A stretch of 64,000 bases of DNA from Phoronis australis. Its lineage: Eukaryota > Phoronida > Phoronidae. A program made the position numbers and the translations under genes. The stretch is taken from positions 138,701-202,700 of the forward strand of contig NMRA01000603.1 in the NCBI GenBank assembly GCA_002633005.1, read 5' to 3'. Below, one piece after another: positions 58,101-64,000 of the stretch (position 1 is the stretch's first letter; every line of letters starts with the position of its first letter). Under the pieces are notes generated by a model. It had not been told where the DNA came from. It did not search any database and saw only the letters and a list, made by a program, of their open reading frames with translations.

Positions 58101-61100
58101 TACATTGTCGTGAGGATTTTATTAAGCACCTGACAGATTAGTTCTTTTTAAATGGAATATTATGATATGGGTCACCTGGAATAAAAATCTTTTGAGTTAT
58201 AAAATACTTGAAGGACATGACTTTAAATTTAAAAATACATGAAACTGTTATAAAAGCCTCAAAGCATCAATATTTTTGAACAACCTCGGACACTGCCGAC
58301 GTGTCAGTAGGGTTTTGTTTTTAAGCTGAAAAATAGTTCTGATTCTGGCCAAAATGTGGTGTAATTATAGTACTCTTATTTTTGAGGGTAGATAATTGCA
58401 TTTCAGGATGACAGCCAAGAATACAGTGATGCCTGTGATCTATGGGACTTGTATTCTGACACTAAACAGGAGTTGATCGACGCTGTGTTTGGCGAGACAT
58501 CTGAGTTTGGTCGCGAGCGATCGGTAGAACCAGTCGAGGATGAGGTGGTAGAAGAACTCGAGGTATGTGAACTGGAAGCACCTCATTTTGAGTTTCTAGT
58601 TTAAGTTCCTCGTTTTAACGAGCTTTTGCTCCCTTGCCCCATGACAGAGTCTGTTTCCAGTTTTCCATGAAGACATATTATGTTTCCTGTTGAAACTGGT
58701 TTGGAACTAAATATAGAAAAATTAAAGAGCAGCCAAGGCCCATTCAGGTGATCTTTGTTGTTATTGTTACAGGGTGAATTTCTTTTCTAGTAGTTGTGTA
58801 TACTTTAGCATACTCATTATGAGCTTAGCTTAATTAGTGCTACACAGCCATCAGGATTATTATATAATTATTGTTCTTAATATGAAATGATGGAAGATGG
58901 TGTTTGCACTCCTTATACAAATTTGGGATCAAAAGAGTTCCAAAAGTGTCCCTCCCTGGTAGATTGCACAAGTGTGTTATGATGAAGATTTCTCTCATGA
59001 AATATAAATGTTTTCAAGATATGCATTTCATTTCCTCACACGTTTGTACATTTTGTTGCCAAGGAGACTTCTCAGCCACCTGTCGAGACTGAAGACAGCT
59101 TGGAGCCCGGAGAAGTCAGACTTCCTAGTTTATCAGTGAAGATCCCTCTGACCCCGGCGGTGACCTTGCAGCCTTCTGCAGCATTGGCAGGTCAACTGCA
59201 GCAGCTACTGGACAAAGTGTCGGAGGCAGAGTCTGGGGGCAGGAACATCAGCGAGTTCTTCAAAGTCCTTCCGTCGCGAGAGGTGACCTGATTTTCATTG
59301 CAGTTTCAGATTATGGGAAATATTGCAAAGAAAAGCCAAGGAATTGCTGTCAAAAATTTGCTAATAAAATATCCAAATTTTCCAGGGGCTTGTGCAACAA
59401 TAAGTTCTTTCTGTTCTGGCCTAGTTGCTTTCCATGACAGCTGTGTTATTTTTACATCTCAGTTCTTGAAGTTGTTCCATCAACAATTAAAGAAAGTTCC
59501 CATTGCCTTAAGTTATTTTACTAACTTTAAAATGGGAAATCGCCATCTTGCCCAGTACATGTAACTGATTTGCCAAGTACAACTGGGCGTAATATATGTG
59601 GAGCTACTGCAGGCTCACATACACAATGGGACCCCTTTATAACAATCTCATGCCATTTGTCTATTTTCCTTTTGATGGTGAAATGCATTACAGTATCTTA
59701 TTCAAGATGAGAATCGGATTTTTGTCCCTCTTCCCTGGGCGTCATGGTCCTAACACCGGGAATTCGCCTGAGGCTTGTAAGCCCTTACGTTGGTTTTCCA
59801 CGTATGGTTGTATAGCACATGTCATGACGGGCCGGACAAAAATTCGTGGATTGTGCTACATTTATTTTACATCATTATTCAACATGATGAGGATTTCGTC
59901 CCATCTTCTAAGTTGGAAAAATGGTTTAATACAGGGAAATGTTTGAGGCATAATTTAGTGGGGCTTTAATTGCATTTCCTCAGTCTTCTAGCTTCAAAAA
60001 TGAATTTTGCTTCTTATGCGCTTAAAATCTGTCTCATAATATTCCTTACCATGATAGGACTCAATTTGTGTTACCAACAGGAACATAGTTGGTGACTAAA
60101 GGAAATGCTTGTAAAGTTCCCTGGAGTTGGTCAACCTTAAATTGCAATTTTTGAAAGTGGCACATGTCTGCATTGCCTGTGATTTGAGTTGGCAGCTCAT
60201 TCAGCAACAATTCGAAATCAAATGAGCATGGTTATGTTTTTGAGCCCCATAGTGCTTGGGTTGATATTTAAATTCTGATAGTTAAATAGTCCGTGACAAA
60301 ATTCCTTTTAAATATGAATTTTCATGATTTTCATGTTTGGTCCCTAAGTAAAAACCATGCCAGTTTATCTTGCTGCTACATCGCCGTCTTACATTCCAGA
60401 TGTACCCCGACTACTACTCAGTAATAAAGGACCCTCTGGATTTAACCATAGTCAGTGGAAAGGTCAAAGCTGGTCACTACCTGTCGCTTGACCAACTGGA
60501 GAAAGACCTGCTTTTGATTGCGAAGAATGCCAGACACTATAACGAGCCAGGCTCTCAGATTTATAAGGTATGACCGGTGTCAAACCATAAATAGTCTGAG
60601 TTCATGACCAAACAGAGCGCTGAATGCTTGACCATTGTTGAAGTGGGTGTAACTAGAGCTAGAGGATTTGTGGTAATGGGAAAATTCCTCCATTAGAAAG
60701 CTTTGTCTCAGTTTCCTCTAAGGTAAATAGTGACACGCAATGTTACATTAAAAGTTTCAAACTTTTTTCTGCATTCCTGTTGTATTTTGTTGTATTAACG
60801 ATGTGTTTTAGGATGCCGGCGCCTTGAAGAAAATCATCAGCTCGGCAAAGGGCGAAGTTGAACATGGGGCTGGCACATCCAAGTCTACAGAAAAGGGAAG
60901 GTTAGTAGTATTTATTTTGCAACCACATGATAGCCATGGCATTAGTGAATATTTGAGTTCTTGTGTTTCCATGTGGCGCAATTTCCTGTAATAATTTCTT
61001 GAATGTAGCCTAAGAATGAAATCATAACATCTAGCTAATCCCGCCTTGTAACTTTCTTCATCGATAGCACTCATGTCTTGTGTTCTCACGAACAGGAATC

Positions 61101-64000
61101 TTTTTACAATACATTACCTAATATTTCCTGTCTCACTCACAGGTATTACTTTCTTGTGAAACATTGATTCTCTTGACAAGCACAAGTGTCATGTCCTACC
61201 GAGCTTACTTATTTGCCTAACCTAATTTGAAAATCTAGTAAAACGATCGTGTCACTCCAAGGGTTCACAGTGTGGTCTTGAAAGTGAAAAAAGAGGTGAG
61301 AGTGAGAATCCCATGGACGGTGTCTCATCGGAGTCATATTTTGGACCAAATCTGCCCATCCCAGCCTGTTTCATCAAGCTAAGATGGTATCGGACTTTTT
61401 ATTGAGAAACCCAGACAGTAATTGACTTCACAGTAAACCAGAGAACTGGTCAGTGGTCTTGCATTGAAATTTTGTCATCTTTCAAAATATGTTATGTTTA
61501 TTCTATGCAAAAATGTCCTCTGTACGCTTCCAGATCACGTCGCAGTGCTGGCAAGCGCCAATCTATGAAGCCATCAGACACCAGTTATGTCTCTGAGGAA
61601 GACAGTTGCCATGACAACTTAAGCCAAACAGAGTTCGGTGCGGATGACTCGGGAGCAGAGGCTACGTCGTCCGGACTGGAAAGCGAAGAGAGCATACTGA
61701 AGGCATTGTTGAAGCATGTAAAGAGCTTCACCAATGATGACGGAGAACAGATCTCGCTGCCATTTATGAAATTGCCAAGTAAAAAGTATGACTCGTGTTT
61801 GGTCTATAGTCTTAGCCCAAATTGCTCTTGATGGATTTGAAGATCGGCCAAAAGTTGACAAAATTGCTTAAAAATCATCTGGTTTGTCAAAGTTACATAA
61901 ATAATCTAAAAGGAAATCAAAAAATATGGTGCTTCAAAATTTCGTCGATTTTTTTGAAAAATACGTAACTGTATTTACTAGGTTGATGACCATAGCCTTT
62001 AAATTGCGACAGTTAGAAAATCAGAAGTGGGTATAAAGTGATGGCGGGTGTTAAATTTTTTTGAACAAAAGATATGAGAACTAATCAAACGTATAGGACC
62101 AGTTTCAGTCAGGAAAGGCTGCTGAGAAAAGCTGTAGGAAGCATCTTGTGAGCAGTACCACATCAAGGTTGGAAACTGATCACATGATGTCATGGTTATT
62201 TCTGGTGCGTTGACCACCCACAGAATTGAAATTTTGTAATGCCTGTGACAGTGTCTGAGCCTAAAAGACAGGCTTAATAAATCATAAAATTAAAACAAAA
62301 TATTTTTAATTTTGCGCATCCCTTGATACTGTTTTTTTTAATGTGTCTCTTTGTTGTAGATTGTATCCTGATTATTACCATGAAATCAAAAAGCCGTTGT
62401 CACTGAATCAGATTCGGAAAAAAATCAAGGTATGAACACTTGGGTGATATGGCTGGTCTTGTGAATGTTCATCATTTTGCGAATATGTTAAACACGGAAA
62501 TTTGTTGTAAACATTCTAAAGTATCTTAGTTTTCCAGCAAAAGTTGACGAATTTCCTTGAAATTTGTCAAAGCTAGTAGAAGCCCAGAATGAAATCAAAT
62601 AAAAGATAACACTAAAAATCATTTGAGAAGAAATTGGAAATTATTATTCTGAAAATTGCTGCACGTGCATTCATCTGAAAGTATTTGTATCTTGGATTGG
62701 TTGATAAGATGATTTGACGTAATCTGTATTATTTCTGTAATTGTCGTTGTTGACTGAACAAAACGTCGACTTTTGCTTTTAATCACCTGTCATTGTTTTT
62801 GTCCTGTTATCTTGTGCCTAAAATTCTTTGGCCGATATTGTTGACTTTTAGCCTGCTATTCTATATTCAAGTTTTTTGACCAACGTTTCAATATTTGACT
62901 GTGACATGGGTCAGAGAGTTCCAGCACATCCGTCATGTGAAGACTTCAGAACTGTGGCGACCAGTATTTTAAAGTTAATTTTTTTCAGTTTGGCGAATAC
63001 AGTGGACTGCACGAGTTAGCTGATGACCTTGACCTTGTGTTTGAAAATGCCAAGAAGTACAATACGGACGAGTCCCGGTTGTTTCAGGTACAAGCAAAAA
63101 ACTGCGTAGCGGCAGATTGAGTATCAGTTTTTAAAAGATTACTTTGTAAACAATTGACTAATACATTCTTGTTGAAAATCATAGAAATTTTAGAACTGAG
63201 ATTTTCTGCTAGTTTTATAATTATTTCTAAACATTGCCTATTTTTCCGTTTGTTATTTCAGCCAAGCCAAAAATAATCTCCCAAATTTCCATTTCCTGTT
63301 GTGACTCATAATTACATCAACTCTGAGGTTTTAGTTTCGCTTGCTCCGGCTTGATGAAATTCTGAGTCATTTTGTTGGATTATTTCTTCAGATACTTATT
63401 CCACGCACATAACATATTTACCAAAAAATTGTTGTTCTATTTTTTGTTGGATGAATACTCCAAATAATGGATAATTTACCAAAAATTGTTTCATTACATT
63501 TGCACATTACAAACAATGTATTATCTGTAATGGACTAAAATGTTTCTTAATCTTTATTTTTGTAGAGTACTACAATTAAATAGAATTTCACTCGTCAAAC
63601 ATGTTGTGTCAAAAATAAGTGACAGTTTTCTCTACTTTTATTTACTTTTGATACAATTGTAATTGTTCAATTTTTTCACCCTCTGCCTGCTTGTCAACTC
63701 TTATTGTTTTTGTTGTAAAATAGAATTTAAAATACTTATTTTACAATAATCTAAAATTCTAAGAATATTAATGGGCCCCTATGGTACTTTTATTTTGAGG
63801 CAGTTTGCTTTTGAGTTAGAAACAACCACAAGTCTACATGGGCGTATGTATGTGGGTATGAATGTTTTCTCTTCATTTTCACATCTTTGTAATACATGTC
63901 GGTATTATGCTTAAAAAATAAAAAATTAAAATAGTAATTGTAGTTGATACAGATCTGTTTATAGCAGGATTTCCTGTCCTCCAGCTATAGAGGAAAAAAT
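55053..64000 (+). CDS. PBRM1: Polybromo-1 (PBAF subunit BAF180), 5' part; gene runs off the window
   Basis: Coding exons are 55053-55169, 56041-56138, 56627-56774, 58407-58562, 59064-59282, 60400-60567, 60812-60900, 61534-61785, 62360-62429 and 62989-63087. Phases are continuous over 472 codons. After a basic N terminus (MPKRRRGSQ, GKKRKKS) come bromodomain 1 (about 41-145), bromodomain 2 (about 215-320) and bromodomain 3 (from about 385, cut by the window end). Human PBRM1 has six bromodomains, two BAH domains and an HMG box, so about two thirds is outside. The protein reads acetylated histones for the PBAF SWI/SNF complex in the nucleus. BD2 and BD3 keep the acetyl-lysine-binding Asn (YNEPGS, YNTDES); BD1 has Tyr there (AYYK), as in human BD1. 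The last 913 bp are intron. Confidence 0.95.
56041..56138 (+). CDS. PBRM1: PBRM1 exon 2: bromodomain 1, helix Z
   Basis: AEICQELYDTIRNFKNDDGR and LLCETFIRVPKR match the start of polybromo BD1. Phase 0 in, 2 out. Confidence 0.95.
56627..56774 (+). CDS. PBRM1: PBRM1 exon 3: bromodomain 1, ZA loop to helix B
   Basis: DYYDVVSTPIDMLKIQQKLK, then LLVNNAKAYYK. Tyr occupies the usual acetyl-lysine Asn position. Phase 2 in, 0 out. Confidence 0.95.
57324..57718 (+). mobile_element. CAGGGCTTGGAAT family element in PBRM1 intron 3
   Basis: Opposite orientation to the GNL3 copies. ATTTTT is repeated outside both ends (57318-57323, 57719-57724), again 6 bp. It is shorter than the 518-bp copy, and an N at 57581 sits where about 120 bp are missing. 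Confidence 0.85.
58407..58562 (+). CDS. PBRM1: PBRM1 exon 4: end of bromodomain 1 and acidic linker
   Basis: DDSQEYSDACDLWDLYSDTK gives helix C of BD1, followed by an acidic linker ending EDEVVEELE. Phase 0-0. Confidence 0.92.
59064..59282 (+). CDS. PBRM1: PBRM1 exon 5: linker and start of bromodomain 2
   Basis: A Pro/Ser/Thr-rich linker, then LQQLLDKVSEAESGGRNISE and FFKVLPSRE, helix Z of BD2. A second acceptor 12 nt downstream (exon start 59076) would drop four codons in frame, so the 5' edge is uncertain. Confidence 0.88.
60400..60567 (+). CDS. PBRM1: PBRM1 exon 6: bromodomain 2 core
   Basis: MYPDYYSVIKDPLDLTIVSG, then LLLIAKNARHYNEPGSQIYK; the Asn of YNEPGS is the acetyl-lysine-binding residue. 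Phase 0-0. Confidence 0.96.
60812..60900 (+). CDS. PBRM1: PBRM1 exon 7: end of bromodomain 2
   Basis: DAGALKKIISSAKGEVEHG, helix C of BD2 (human DANSIKKIF-like). Phase 0 in, 2 out (GGAAG|GTTAGT). Confidence 0.93.
61534..61785 (+). CDS. PBRM1: PBRM1 exon 8: Ser-rich linker and start of bromodomain 3
   Basis: A basic then Ser/Glu/Asp-rich linker, followed by ILKALLKHVKSFTNDDGEQI and LPFMKLPSK, helix Z of BD3. Phase 2 in, 2 out. Confidence 0.94.
62360..62429 (+). CDS. PBRM1: PBRM1 exon 9: bromodomain 3, ZA loop
   Basis: LYPDYYHEIKKPLSLNQIRK then KIK, a 70-nt exon. Phase 2 in, 0 out. Confidence 0.95.
62989..63087 (+). CDS. PBRM1: PBRM1 exon 10: bromodomain 3, helices B/C boundary
   Basis: FGEYSGLHELADDLDLVFEN then AKKYNTDESRLFQ. 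It has the conserved Asn after Tyr. Phase 0-0. Confidence 0.95.
63088..64000 (+). other. PBRM1 intron 10, open at the window end
   Basis: AT-rich sequence without a further bromodomain-like exon. The next exon (end of BD3) lies beyond the window. Confidence 0.7.

Overview
This window is nuclear DNA from an animal. It has spliced genes with GT/AG introns, low gene density, AT-rich non-coding DNA, many short DNA transposons, microsatellites and assembly gaps. Three conserved genes can be read exon by exon with continuous reading phase. The species cannot be fixed from the sequence. High heterozygosity (apparent allelic copies assembled in tandem), moderate introns, frequent TACATGTA-type words and the gene content fit a marine invertebrate, with an amphioxus-like deuterostome as one possibility. 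That is inference.

Layout. 1-16,900 holds no gene I can support. It contains a long dispersed fold-back repeat (975-3662, second copy at 29490-32370), a MITE nested in it, a 47-bp-arm hairpin element and tRNA-like SINE fragments. 16,916-36,108 (+) is a complete BMPER / crossveinless-2-type BMP regulator in 12 coding exons (609 aa): signal peptide, five VWC domains, a VWD domain with GDPH site, and C8. It lacks the C-terminal TIL domain of vertebrate BMPER. 36,887-54,061 (-) is a nucleostemin-family GTPase (GNL3) in 14 coding exons (583 aa), with circularly permuted G motifs. Its exons 8-11 occur twice, separated by scaffold gaps. The second set would break the reading frame, so haplotype duplication in the assembly is the likely cause. 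55,053 to the right edge (+) is the 5' part of polybromo-1 (PBRM1): ten coding exons (472 codons) covering bromodomains 1-3, with the gene running off the window.

How they relate. BMPER is a secreted extracellular BMP modulator and lies tail to tail with GNL3. GNL3 (nucleolar, ribosome biogenesis and proliferation) and PBRM1 (the polybromo subunit of the PBAF SWI/SNF chromatin remodeller) are divergent, with about 1 kb between start codons. Human GNL3 and PBRM1 are also head to head at 3p21.1, so this looks like an old conserved gene pair with a shared promoter region.

I found no wholly new gene system. The points most worth checking are the GNL3 exon duplication and allele-specific transposon insertions, a 45-bp in-frame tandem repeat that duplicates a GNL3 splice donor, a transposon family with 6-bp target-site duplications, the fold-back repeat with inverted 16-bp arrays, and a three-deep transposon nest just upstream of the GNL3/PBRM1 promoter.
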